NCBI GenBank assembly: GCA_040382055.1
Contig: JBEIGE010000022.1
Location: forward strand, 1-48,384
DNA: 48,384 nt
DNA from: JBEIGE01 sp040382055
Lineage (GTDB): Bacteria; Pseudomonadota; Gammaproteobacteria; Burkholderiales; Burkholderiaceae_C
Reading direction: 5' to 3'
In this document: in pieces, positions 40,193-47,818 of the stretch
How the letters are laid out: each line of letters begins with the position of its first letter
Numbering within the stretch: the first letter of the stretch is position 1
Translations under genes and position numbers: made by a program
The notes under the pieces: generated by a model
What the model was told of the DNA's origin: nothing
Seen by the model: the letters and a program-made list of their open reading frames with translations, nothing else
Databases searched by the model: none

Positions 40193-41020
40193 CTAGCTAG
40201 CCGGTGCAGCTTGAGAAAACTGCAGGAGCAGTTGTGCAGCCACACTCACGGCGATAACCTCTGCTTGCTTGCCCTCGATACCGGCAATGCCTATCGGGCA
40301 GGTCACGCGGTCAAAGTCCTGAGCGGTGTAACCCCGGCGTTCAAGCCGGTGACGGAAAGTGGCCCACTTGGTCTTGCTGCCAATCAAGCCAATAAAAGGC
40401 AGGTCGTTCAACTGGCGTGCGCGTTGCAGGCAAGCGGCCAGAATTTCCAGGTCTTCCGCGTGGCTGAAGCTCATGATCAGAACTGCAGAACCCGGTGCGA
40501 TGTCGGCTACGGCGTCTTGCACCGGATCGGAATGCTCGCATTGCACATGGCTCGGCATATCCTTTGGAAAAATCTCTTCGCGACTGTCAATCCAGTGCAA
40601 CGCAAAGGGCAGGCGGGCAAGCTGGTGCGCAATGGCCTGGCCGACGTGACCACCACCAAAAAGGGCCACCGGTGCGGTCGGGGCTTGCAGGCGTTGCGCC
40701 AGGCCTGCAGCCTCCTGTGGGCCCAATGCCTCGAAGCGCAGAAACACCACGCCACCACAACACTGGCCCAGGCTCGGGCCCAGGGCATAGCGCTGGGCTT
40801 GAACGGGCAGGGGCTCGGTGCCCGCCAGCATGGCGCGTGCGCGGGCGATGGCATCAAATCCCAAATGACCGCCACCGATGGTGCCTATGACTTCTGACGG
40901 CATGACGGCCATCCAGGCTCCCGTTTCGCGGGGTGCTGAGCCCTGGGTTTGCGCCACAAGCACCAGCACCGCCGGGCTAACAGCCAAGGCGTCTTGTAGG
41001 CGGGAGAGTGCGTACGGCAT
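40193..41020 (-). CDS. xdhC: Xanthine dehydrogenase accessory protein XdhC
   Basis: A 275-residue XdhC/CoxI protein with an N-terminal XdhC block (AQTQGSAPRETGAWM, GTIGGGHLG) and a Rossmann domain VALFGGGHVGQAIAHQLA. XdhC binds and sulfurates the molybdenum cofactor and inserts it into XdhB. The ATG at 41020 is preferred over a TTG at 41044. It stands 145 bases before the second BMP binding-protein gene, on the same strand, and may be read with that operon. A 12-base palindrome (40191-40202) covers its stop codon. Confidence 0.92.
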   Translation of the reverse strand: MPYALSRLQDALAVSPAVLVLVAQTQGSAPRETGAWMAVMPSEVIGTIGGGHLGFDAIARARAMLAGTEPLPVQAQRYALGPSLGQCCGGVVFLRFEALGPQEAAGLAQRLQAPTAPVALFGGGHVGQAIAHQLARLPFALHWIDSREEIFPKDMPSHVQCEHSDPVQDAVADIAPGSAVLIMSFSHAEDLEILAACLQRARQLNDLPFIGLIGSKTKWATFRHRLERRGYTAQDFDRVTCPIGIAGIEGKQAEVIAVSVAAQLLLQFSQAAPAS

Positions 41021-41123
41021 GGTTTGAAGACGGGGAAGCTCCAATTATGGGTGACCGATCTCGGTTGATGGGCCAGCGATGCAAGCCAATGCTTTACTTT
41101 TTAGCCAGGTAGCACAATCGTTA

Positions 41124-41148
41124 ATTAAGCGCCATAATAAGCGCTAAT
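41124..41148 (+). promoter_or_regulatory. Imperfect inverted repeat before the toxin-antitoxin genes
   Basis: ATTA-A-GCGC and GCGCTAAT flank CATAATAA, which includes a -10-like CATAAT. An AAGGAG ribosome site (41150-41155) and the antitoxin ATG follow at once. Position over the promoter is typical of an autorepression operator for a toxin-antitoxin pair. Confidence 0.5.
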
Positions 41149-41161
41149 CAAGGAGCTAATT

Positions 41162-41413
41162 ATGGAGTCTATTTATGCCGATGTGATGATCAGCATGTCT
41201 GAGTTCAAAAAGAACCCAGCTGCTGTTTTGCGCGAGGCCAACAGCCGCCCAGTGGCAGTGCTGAACCACAACAAGGCAGCGTTTTATATGATTGAGCCCG
41301 CCTTGTTTGCGGCCATACTGGAGGAGTTGTCGGACCAGGAGCTGGGCCGCACAGTATTGGCCCGCATGGGTGAAAGAGCGCAGGCGATTGAGGTGGACAT
41401 AGATGCCATCTAA
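41162..41413 (+). CDS. Type II antitoxin, Phd/YefM-like
   Basis: An 83-residue protein starting with a DNA-binding segment VMISMSEFKKNPAAVLREANSRPVAVLNHN and a helical C-terminus, the layout of Phd/YefM antitoxins that bind DNA by the N-terminus and neutralise a toxin by the C-terminus. AAGGAG precedes the ATG by six bases. It overlaps the next gene by 11 bases, the usual order of antitoxin before toxin. Confidence 0.85.
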   Translation: MESIYADVMISMSEFKKNPAAVLREANSRPVAVLNHNKAAFYMIEPALFAAILEELSDQELGRTVLARMGERAQAIEVDIDAI

Positions 41414-41783
41414 GGCCGCGCAAACCAAAGCGCCTGAGCGCAAGCACAAGTACCGCTTGCAGTTTGTCCCCAGTGCTTGGGTTGAATGGCAACAACTGGA
41501 TGGCTCAGTCAAAGAGCCGATGCGAAAATTACTTAAAAAACGCTTGGACAATCCCCATGTGCCCGGCGCAGCTCTACACGGTGCACTGGCGGGGTACTAC
41601 AAGATCAAGCTCAACAAGCAAGGGTATAGGTTGGTCTATGGCGTTCAGGACGACGTACTCATAGTCATGGTGATGGCGGTAGACAAGCGGGAAGACAGCG
41701 TGGTCTACCAGTCGGCCATGCAACGGGTCACTGAAAAAATGGAAGAGCTAGCCAAGGCCTTGCAGAAGCGTTTGAAGTCGTGA
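41403..41783 (+). CDS. RelE/ParE-family toxin
   Basis: A 126-residue RelE/ParE-type protein with YRLQFVPSAWVEWQQLD, a helix pair rich in Lys, and the strand GYYKIKLNKQGYRLVYGV holding Arg and Tyr at catalytic positions of the RelE group, then VMVMAVDKREDSVVY. RelE toxins cut mRNA at the ribosome. The C-terminal extension (about 20 residues) is longer than usual. The antitoxin gene overlaps it. Confidence 0.87.
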   Translation: MPSKAAQTKAPERKHKYRLQFVPSAWVEWQQLDGSVKEPMRKLLKKRLDNPHVPGAALHGALAGYYKIKLNKQGYRLVYGVQDDVLIVMVMAVDKREDSVVYQSAMQRVTEKMEELAKALQKRLKS

Positions 41784-41786
41784 TCC

Positions 41787-41891
41787 TTGAATCATGTAGA
41801 CGCGTTTTGGAATGAGGTGGACAAGGTGATGCCCAACTACCGCGAAGGCAAAGCGTGGTTGCGCCAGCGTGGTGCCAATCTGGACATCTGA
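41787..41891 (+). other. Short reading frame after the toxin gene, possible gene remnant
   Basis: Thirty-four codons from a TTG read LNHVDAFWNEVDKVMPNY, then REGKAWLRQRGANLDI and stop. The composition (Trp, charged helix) looks like real protein rather than noise, but there is no convincing start except an internal ATG at 41828. It could be the end of a lost gene or a small third product of the toxin-antitoxin unit. I do not recognise a family. Confidence 0.3.
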
Positions 41892-41928
41892 CCTCTTGAC
41901 CCCTGAGGGCTGGAGGCACAGCAGGTTG

Positions 41929-43134
41929 TTATGCAGCAACGGTGTCTATAACACCGCCACCCAGGCAAACCTCGCCGTCATACAGCACCGCCGACTGACC
42001 TGGCGTTACCGCCCACTGCGCTTGCGAAAACTGCAAGGTAAAACCGCCTGGAGCTTCGGCAGCGAACTGGCAGGGTGCATCCGCCTGCCGGTAACGTGTC
42101 TTGGCAGCCAATGCGTCTGGCAAAGGGCTTGAGCCTGCCACCCAACTGGTGTTGAGGGCTTGCAGATTCTTGGACTGCAGCCACGGGTGCTCATGTCCCT
42201 GCACCACCCACAACGTGTTCTTCTCCATGTCCTTGCGCGCCACAAACCAGGGGGCGTGTTCGCCGCCACCTTTCTGGGCACCTTTGGCCTTGATGCCGCC
42301 AATGCCCAAACCTTGTCGCTGACCCAGTGTGTAAAAACTCAGGCCCACATGTTGACCAATTACTCGACCATGCGCTTTGCTGCCGGGATCGGGCGTGCCA
42401 TCACGGATATCGCCAGGCTCTTTTTTAATGAAACGGTTGAGAAAATCCCTGAACGGCCGCTCGCCGATAAAGCAAATACCGGTGGAGTCTTTCTTCTTGG
42501 CGTTTGGCAGGCCGATCTCTGTCGCAATGCGCCGTACTTCGCTTTTGTGCAACTCCCCAACCGGAAACAAAGTTTTGGAAAGCTGCGTCTGATTGAGGCG
42601 GTGCAGAAAATAGCTTTGGTCTTTGGTGGGGTCCAGGCCTTTGAGCAACTCGTAGCGCACGCTTGCACAATCTGCGCCATCGCGCGCGGACGCGTGCGAT
42701 GCGCCATCTTGGCCCAGGGGCTCGCCCGTGTCAGTTGCAACGCAGCGGACACGGGCGTAATGACCCGTGGCAATTTTTTCTGCTCCCAGTCGCATGGCGT
42801 GGTCCAGAAAGGCCTTGAACTTGATCTCGGCGTTGCACAGAATATCGGGGTTGGGTGTACGCCCAGCTTGGTACTCTTGCAGAAACTCCGCAAAGACCCG
42901 GTCTTTGTATTCGGCGGCAAAGTTGACGTGCTCTATCTCAATGCCAATCACATCGGCTACAGCAGCAGCATCCACAAAATCGATATTGGATGAGCAGTAT
43001 TCGCTGTCGTCATCATCTTCCCAATTCTTCATGAAGATGCCCACCACCTCATGGCCCTGCTGCTTGAGCAGCCACGCGGTTACCGCGGAGTCCACCCCAC
43101 CACTTAAACCGACCACCACACGCGCTTTGACCAT
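41929..43134 (-). CDS. mnmA: tRNA-specific 2-thiouridylase MnmA
   Basis: A 401-residue enzyme that thiolates uridine 34 of Lys, Glu and Gln tRNAs. It has the PP-loop GLSGGVDSAV at residues 9-18, the two catalytic cysteines in NPDILCNAEIKF and STGICFIGERPF, and the C-terminal beta-barrel. A short insert with acidic and alanine-rich sequence occurs near residues 130-150 (TGEPLGQDGASHASARDGAD). It is flanked by mobile-type genes on both sides (toxin-antitoxin, DUF4143 ATPase) and is single-gene. Confidence 0.96.
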   Translation of the reverse strand: MVKARVVVGLSGGVDSAVTAWLLKQQGHEVVGIFMKNWEDDDDSEYCSSNIDFVDAAAVADVIGIEIEHVNFAAEYKDRVFAEFLQEYQAGRTPNPDILCNAEIKFKAFLDHAMRLGAEKIATGHYARVRCVATDTGEPLGQDGASHASARDGADCASVRYELLKGLDPTKDQSYFLHRLNQTQLSKTLFPVGELHKSEVRRIATEIGLPNAKKKDSTGICFIGERPFRDFLNRFIKKEPGDIRDGTPDPGSKAHGRVIGQHVGLSFYTLGQRQGLGIGGIKAKGAQKGGGEHAPWFVARKDMEKNTLWVVQGHEHPWLQSKNLQALNTSWVAGSSPLPDALAAKTRYRQADAPCQFAAEAPGGFTLQFSQAQWAVTPGQSAVLYDGEVCLGGGVIDTVAA

Positions 43135-43152
43135 GGCAGTGATTATCCCAGC

Positions 43153-44310
43153 TTAGGGGTTGGCCAGCTCCTGCCAGCCCACTACCCTGCAACCCTGGCG
43201 CTCATAAGCACCTTTTCCGCCAAATACCACCATGGGCGGCAGGGTTGCATCCTTGACAAAACCTTGCCACTTGGCGATTGCGTGCGGCCAATCAGACGCA
43301 AAGGTGGTGCCCGATTTGATCTCTACGGCTTGCAGACCGAGTGTGGTTTCGTACACCAAATCCATTTCGTGGCCCAGGCTATCGCGCCAGAAGTACAAAT
43401 CGGCAGGCTGCCCGGCATTGAAACGGTGTTTGATGAATTCGCCCACCACAAAGGTCTCAAACAGTGCGCCACGCGCAGCATGGTTCTGAATGCTGGCAGC
43501 ATCCCGAATGCCCATCAGCCAGGCCATCAGTCCCACGTCGAGAAAATACAGTTTGGGTGTTTTAACCAGCCGTTTCCCAAAGTTGCGGTGGTAGGGCTGC
43601 AGCCGGGTGACCAGGTAGCTGGCCTCCAGCACCGAAAGCCACTCCCGTGCTGTCACTGCTGAAATGCCACAGTCTGCACCCAGCGCCGCCAGGTTGAGCA
43701 GTTGCCCTGAACGTGCAGCGCACATGCGCACAAATCGCTGAAACTGCGAGAGATCGCGAACCGCGATCAGTTGGCGCACATCCCGCTCCAGGTAGGTGGT
43801 GACGTAATTGGCAAACCAGTCCCCGGGCGTCAGATCGCGGTGAAATAGAGCGGGGTAGCCGCCGCTGAGCAGCATGGCTTCTAAGGTAGCGGGGAGTCGG
43901 TCGGCCGTAGCCAGCTCATGGGCAGACAAAGCCAGTAACTCGATATGCCCCACGCGCCCAGCAAGCGATTGGGTGACACCCGAAATGAGTTCAAATTGCG
44001 CAGACCCCGTGAGCACAAAGTCGCCCATGGCGCGTCGCGAGTCCACCAGGCCTTGCAGCCAGGAAAAAAGTGTCGGGCAGCGCTGCACTTCGTCCAGCAC
44101 AGCGCCACCTTCAAAGCGGCCTAAAAACCGCTTGGGGTCGCGTTCCGCGAACTCACGCTCGTCCGGGTTTTCCAGCGACACATAAGGCTTGCCCGGAAAA
44201 ACGGCTTTGGCCAGCGTGGTTTTGCCGGACTGCCGTGGACCGGTGATGGCCACAATGGGAAAGCCCTTGGCCAGGCGTTGCGCAGTGAGCGCAGCGGTGC
44301 GAGGTATCAT
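43153..44310 (-). CDS. AAA ATPase with DUF4143 domain, second copy in window
   Basis: A 385-residue relative of the protein at 14714-15865, same architecture: Walker A GPRQSGKT at residues 24-31, Walker B AVLDEVQRCP, and a DUF4143 tail with a nuclease-like motif series (Glu in FETFVVGEF, Asp in GHEMDLVYE, and AVEIKSG). Sequence identity to the first copy is moderate, so these are different lineages and not a recent duplication. The ATG lies three bases after a perfect 10-bp inverted repeat and no ribosome site is present. It ends 18 bases before mnmA. Confidence 0.85.
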   Translation of the reverse strand: MIPRTAALTAQRLAKGFPIVAITGPRQSGKTTLAKAVFPGKPYVSLENPDEREFAERDPKRFLGRFEGGAVLDEVQRCPTLFSWLQGLVDSRRAMGDFVLTGSAQFELISGVTQSLAGRVGHIELLALSAHELATADRLPATLEAMLLSGGYPALFHRDLTPGDWFANYVTTYLERDVRQLIAVRDLSQFQRFVRMCAARSGQLLNLAALGADCGISAVTAREWLSVLEASYLVTRLQPYHRNFGKRLVKTPKLYFLDVGLMAWLMGIRDAASIQNHAARGALFETFVVGEFIKHRFNAGQPADLYFWRDSLGHEMDLVYETTLGLQAVEIKSGTTFASDWPHAIAKWQGFVKDATLPPMVVFGGKGAYERQGCRVVGWQELANP

Positions 44311-44313
44311 TTT

Positions 44314-44342
44314 ACAAATCGAAAGTTAAAACTTCGATTTGT
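44314..44342. promoter_or_regulatory. 10-bp perfect inverted repeat before the second ATPase gene
   Basis: ACAAATCGAA (44314-44323) and TTCGATTTGT (44333-44342) are separated by nine AT-rich bases, three bases from the start codon on the minus strand. A -10-like TAAAAT (complement of 44343-44348) touches its outer edge. It could be an operator or a hairpin at the very start of a near-leaderless message. Confidence 0.5.
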
Positions 44343-44393
44343 ATTTTAGTGCGTTCTGAGTTGTTCAGCGATTTTATTCGGGCCAGATGCAAC

Positions 44394-45743
44394 TCAGGGC
44401 GCAAGACTGGCCAGCACGCGATCCACCATGACCCCTGCCTGTCCGAGGTTGTTGACAGGATCGCAGAAGCTGGCCAGCTGCTCTCTGGTGACATGTTTGT
44501 TGATTTCGGGGTGTTCGGCCAGCAGGTCCAGCAGATGGCGCTTTTGCTTATTTGATTCGCGGCAGATGTCGTACACCAGATCATGGGCATATTCCCGTCC
44601 GATGTAAGGTCCCAGGCCCATCATCACAGCCTCGGACATGACCAGACCGTTGGTGATGTCGATATTCTTTCGCATCTGTTCGGCGTCCACCTCCAGTCCT
44701 TGCAGGATGAATTTGGTTTGCTTGAGTGCGCCCGACATCAAACAAAAAATTTCAGGCAGCGCCACCCATTCAATTTCCCAGGGCCCGGTGGAGCGTTCGT
44801 GGTCGGCCACCATGGCGTCCATCAGGGATGCAGCAAGCTGGCGCACCACCGACACATTGGCATGGATGTACAGACAGGAGATGGGGTTTCGCTTCTGCGG
44901 CATGGTGGATGAGGAGCCACGGCCTGGGGCATAGGGCTCAAACACCTCGGCCACTTCGGTTTGCATCATCAGCTTCACGTCCATGGCAATCTTGCCCAGC
45001 GAGCCGCCCACAATCCCCAAAAATGCGCCGACTTCGGCAACGTTGTCACGCACGGTGTGCCAGGAGATCAGGGGTTGGCCCAGACCCAGTTCCTTCATCA
45101 GCCCTGCCTGGGTTTCCATGGCGCCCTTCTCAAGTGATGACAATGTGCCCGACGCGCCGCCAAATTCACCCACCAGCACGCGCGGCTTGAGTTGTTGCAG
45201 CCGCTCGCGATGGCGCTCGATGCCTGCGAGGATGCTGGCCATTTTGTAGCCAAAAGTAATCGGTGTTGCTTGCTGCAGGTTGCTGCGCCCGATGATGGGT
45301 GTGTCGCGGTAGGTGCGCGCCAGATGGGCCAGCGCGTCTGAGATGTCTTTGAGGTCTTGCTCCACCAATGCCAGGCCTTCGCGTATTTGCAGTACGGCAG
45401 CGGTGTCGGTAATGTCCTGTGTTGTCGCGCCCCAATGGCAGTATTCACCGAGTTTGTCTTTGCATTGCGAGTTGATGTGGTTGACCACCGCAATGATGGG
45501 GTAACCGATCTGCTCGGTTTTGGCTTTGAGTTTGGCCCAGTCGACGGTGCTGAGCTCGCAGTTTTTAACAATCTCGTCGGCAGCATGTTGCGGAATGATG
45601 CCGAGTTGCCCCTGCACCTTGGCCAAGGCGCGCTCAATATCCAGGTACTTGGCGGTTCGGTTCTCGTCTGACCAGACCTGGCGCATGGCGTTATCGCTGA
45701 AGATGTCGCCGAAAATTTTTGAATCGATGATGCTTGCTGCCAT
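44394..45743 (-). CDS. Adenylosuccinate lyase / fumarase superfamily enzyme
   Basis: A 449-residue homotetramer-type lyase with the superfamily signature GSSSTMPQKRNP and the blocks HWGATTQDITDTA and GRSNLQQATPITFGYK. The superfamily includes PurB, carboxymuconate cycloisomerase, argininosuccinate lyase and EDDS lyase, all forming fumarate-like products. QDITDT is like PurB/PcaB, but location in an operon with CoA-transferase, CitE-like lyase and hydratase genes argues against a housekeeping purB. It may process a C4 or C5 dicarboxylate adduct. The housekeeping copy should be elsewhere in the genome. Confidence 0.8.
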   Translation of the reverse strand: MAASIIDSKIFGDIFSDNAMRQVWSDENRTAKYLDIERALAKVQGQLGIIPQHAADEIVKNCELSTVDWAKLKAKTEQIGYPIIAVVNHINSQCKDKLGEYCHWGATTQDITDTAAVLQIREGLALVEQDLKDISDALAHLARTYRDTPIIGRSNLQQATPITFGYKMASILAGIERHRERLQQLKPRVLVGEFGGASGTLSSLEKGAMETQAGLMKELGLGQPLISWHTVRDNVAEVGAFLGIVGGSLGKIAMDVKLMMQTEVAEVFEPYAPGRGSSSTMPQKRNPISCLYIHANVSVVRQLAASLMDAMVADHERSTGPWEIEWVALPEIFCLMSGALKQTKFILQGLEVDAEQMRKNIDITNGLVMSEAVMMGLGPYIGREYAHDLVYDICRESNKQKRHLLDLLAEHPEINKHVTREQLASFCDPVNNLGQAGVMVDRVLASLAP

Positions 45744-45762
45744 AAGTATTTCCTAGTCTGTT

Positions 45763-46614
45763 TTATGAATGGGTTGCCAGCGCCACAATGCGCTCGGCTT
45801 TGAGAAGAACCGGACGGTCCACCATTTTTCCGTCCATCTGAAAAGCACTGCTGCCATGCGTGGCCTGCAAGGCAAGTACGCGTTGCGCCCAGGCCAGCTC
45901 TTCGGCACTGGGGGCAAGTGCAGCCTTGACGGCAGCGATCTGGCTGGGGTGGATGCACATCTTGGCCAGCAGACCCAGTGAGCGGGCATGGGCCATATCC
46001 GCCAGAACCCGAGCCGGATCCAGATCCGGCGTGACCCCTGCCAACGGGCAGGCAAGCCCTGCCGCGCGGGAAACAAGCGCCATTTGCACTGCTGCAAAAT
46101 CAAGGGCCAGGCTGTCGCTGGGCAACTCAAGATCGACCATGTAGTCGAGTGAACCGAAAGCCAGGCGCTCGACTCCCGGCGCGAGTGCAATGTCCTTGAG
46201 TGCCAACATGCCGCGCGCAGATTCAACCAGAGCAAGCACCTTGGTACTTGTATCCAGATTGAGGCGCAAGTCGGCGATCTGAGACGCGGACTCGCATTTG
46301 GGCAGCATGATGCAAGCGAACCTGGATTCTTTGGCAAGAGTGAGGTCGTCGGCGTACCACGGCGTTGCGCCATCGTTGATTCTGAGGACAAGCCGGTCAA
46401 GTGCTTGCCGGCTTGTTTCCTCAGGCTGCTGAGCGAACAAGTCGAGCAGCCCTTGAGAAACGCATCGCCGTGCTTCGTCTTTGTCGGCGGGTGCCACCGC
46501 ATCTTCCAGGTCGATGATGACGCGGTCTGCGCCGCTGGCCAGTGCTTTTGCAAACCGCTCGGGCCGGTTGCCAGGTACAAAAAGATAGGTGGTGGCCGGG
46601 GTTGTGAGGGACAT
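45763..46614 (-). CDS. CitE-like (HpcH/HpaI family) CoA-ester lyase
   Basis: A 283-residue TIM-barrel lyase of the CitE type: N-terminal YLFVPGNRPERFAKA, metal site VIIDLEDAV, MLPKCES, and ALVESARG with the Glu ligand. Members cleave malyl-, methylmalyl- or citramalyl-CoA. Size matches the stand-alone citramalyl-CoA lyase (about 275-290) of itaconate pathways. It starts two bases after the CoA-transferase stop, so it is co-translated. Confidence 0.85.
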   Translation of the reverse strand: MSLTTPATTYLFVPGNRPERFAKALASGADRVIIDLEDAVAPADKDEARRCVSQGLLDLFAQQPEETSRQALDRLVLRINDGATPWYADDLTLAKESRFACIMLPKCESASQIADLRLNLDTSTKVLALVESARGMLALKDIALAPGVERLAFGSLDYMVDLELPSDSLALDFAAVQMALVSRAAGLACPLAGVTPDLDPARVLADMAHARSLGLLAKMCIHPSQIAAVKAALAPSAEELAWAQRVLALQATHGSSAFQMDGKMVDRPVLLKAERIVALATHS

Positions 46615-46616
46615 GC

Positions 46617-47798
46617 CTAGATGGCCCCTTCAGTTCGCAGGGCGGTGATTTGGGCTGCGCTGTAGCCCAGGCCTTCGAGTATGGCTAGTGTGTGCTCACC
46701 CAGCGCAGGTACCGCATCCATGCGCGGCGCACCATGCTGCCAGGAGCCGGGCGGCAGCAGGGCAGGAATGGACCCGGCGGAGGTGTCCACCTGTTGCCAG
46801 CGGTTTCTTGCTTGGAGTTGTGGATGGTTCCAGACTTCGGGCATGGTGTTGACCTGGGCGTTGGCAATGCTTGCCTGCTCCAGACGCTCGGCCACTTGAG
46901 CCGCTGTGAGTTTTGAGAAGGCCTCGATGATCATCGCCGACAGTGTGGCACGCTCGGCGCTGCGCTTGGCGTTGGTCGAAAAGCGTTCATCGTTGGCCAG
47001 TGCACTTTGCAGAAGAACCTTGTCACAAAAGATTTTCCATTCACGTTCGTTCTGCAAACCCAGCATGACGGTTTTGCCGTCGCCGGCGGGAAAAGGGCCA
47101 TAAGGGAAGATGGTGGCGTGGCTGGCACCTGTTCGCGGTGGCGGTGTTGCACCCTCAAACGCGTAATACAAGGGGTAGTTCATCCATTCGGTGAGGGACT
47201 CCAGCATGGAGATATCGATACGCTGTCCTTGCCCGGTTTGCTGCTTGTGCATCAGTGCGGCCAGGATGTTGGTGTAAGCGTACATGCCTGCTGCAATGTC
47301 AGCAATGGAGTTGCCGGCCTTGGCAGGGGTCTCAGGGGTTCCGGTGATGGACACAAAACCGGCCTCACTCTGAATGAGCAAATCATAGGCTTTTTTGTCG
47401 CGGTAAGGGCCATCAGCGCCATAACCGGAGATGTCGCACACAATCAGTCCGGGCTTGAGTGGGGACAGCGCTTCATAGGACATCCCCAGCCGCGCAGCCG
47501 CACCGGGGGCCAGGTTTTGCACCAGCACGTCGGCTTCTTCGAGTATCAGGCGCATAAGAATTTTTTGCGCCTCTTCATGTTTCACGTCCAGGGTGAGGCT
47601 TTCTTTGGAGCGGTTGGTCCAGACAAAGTGGGAGGCCAGTCCGTTTACACGTTCGTCGTAGCCACGGGCAAAGTCGCCCACGCCTGGTCGTTCAATCTTG
47701 ATGACGCGGGCGCCAAGGTCGGCCAGTTGCCGGGTGGCAAATGGTGCGGCAATGGCATGTTCAAGGGTGACAACGGTAATGCCTTTGAGCGGCTGCAT
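46617..47798 (-). CDS. Class III (family III) CoA-transferase
   Basis: A 393-residue CoA-transferase of the CaiB/BaiF type with VVTLEHAIAAPFATRQLADLG at the N-terminus, the catalytic Asp in KAYDLLIQSEAG and the domain GISGYGADGPYRDK-like turn (ISGYGADGPYRD). These enzymes move CoA from a thioester to a free acid by ping-pong chemistry without ATP. With CitE-like lyase and hydratase genes it could act as itaconate or mesaconate CoA-transferase. It begins 20 bases after the hydratase gene. Confidence 0.87.
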   Translation of the reverse strand: MQPLKGITVVTLEHAIAAPFATRQLADLGARVIKIERPGVGDFARGYDERVNGLASHFVWTNRSKESLTLDVKHEEAQKILMRLILEEADVLVQNLAPGAAARLGMSYEALSPLKPGLIVCDISGYGADGPYRDKKAYDLLIQSEAGFVSITGTPETPAKAGNSIADIAAGMYAYTNILAALMHKQQTGQGQRIDISMLESLTEWMNYPLYYAFEGATPPPRTGASHATIFPYGPFPAGDGKTVMLGLQNEREWKIFCDKVLLQSALANDERFSTNAKRSAERATLSAMIIEAFSKLTAAQVAERLEQASIANAQVNTMPEVWNHPQLQARNRWQQVDTSAGSIPALLPPGSWQHGAPRMDAVPALGEHTLAILEGLGYSAAQITALRTEGAI

Positions 47799-47818
47799 AA
47801 AAATCCTGAATGTGGGGT

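Noticed and set aside
40191..40202. Palindrome GGCTAGCTAGCC as terminator of xdhC
   Set aside because: It covers the stop codon, has no loop or T tract, and is too short for a confident terminator call.
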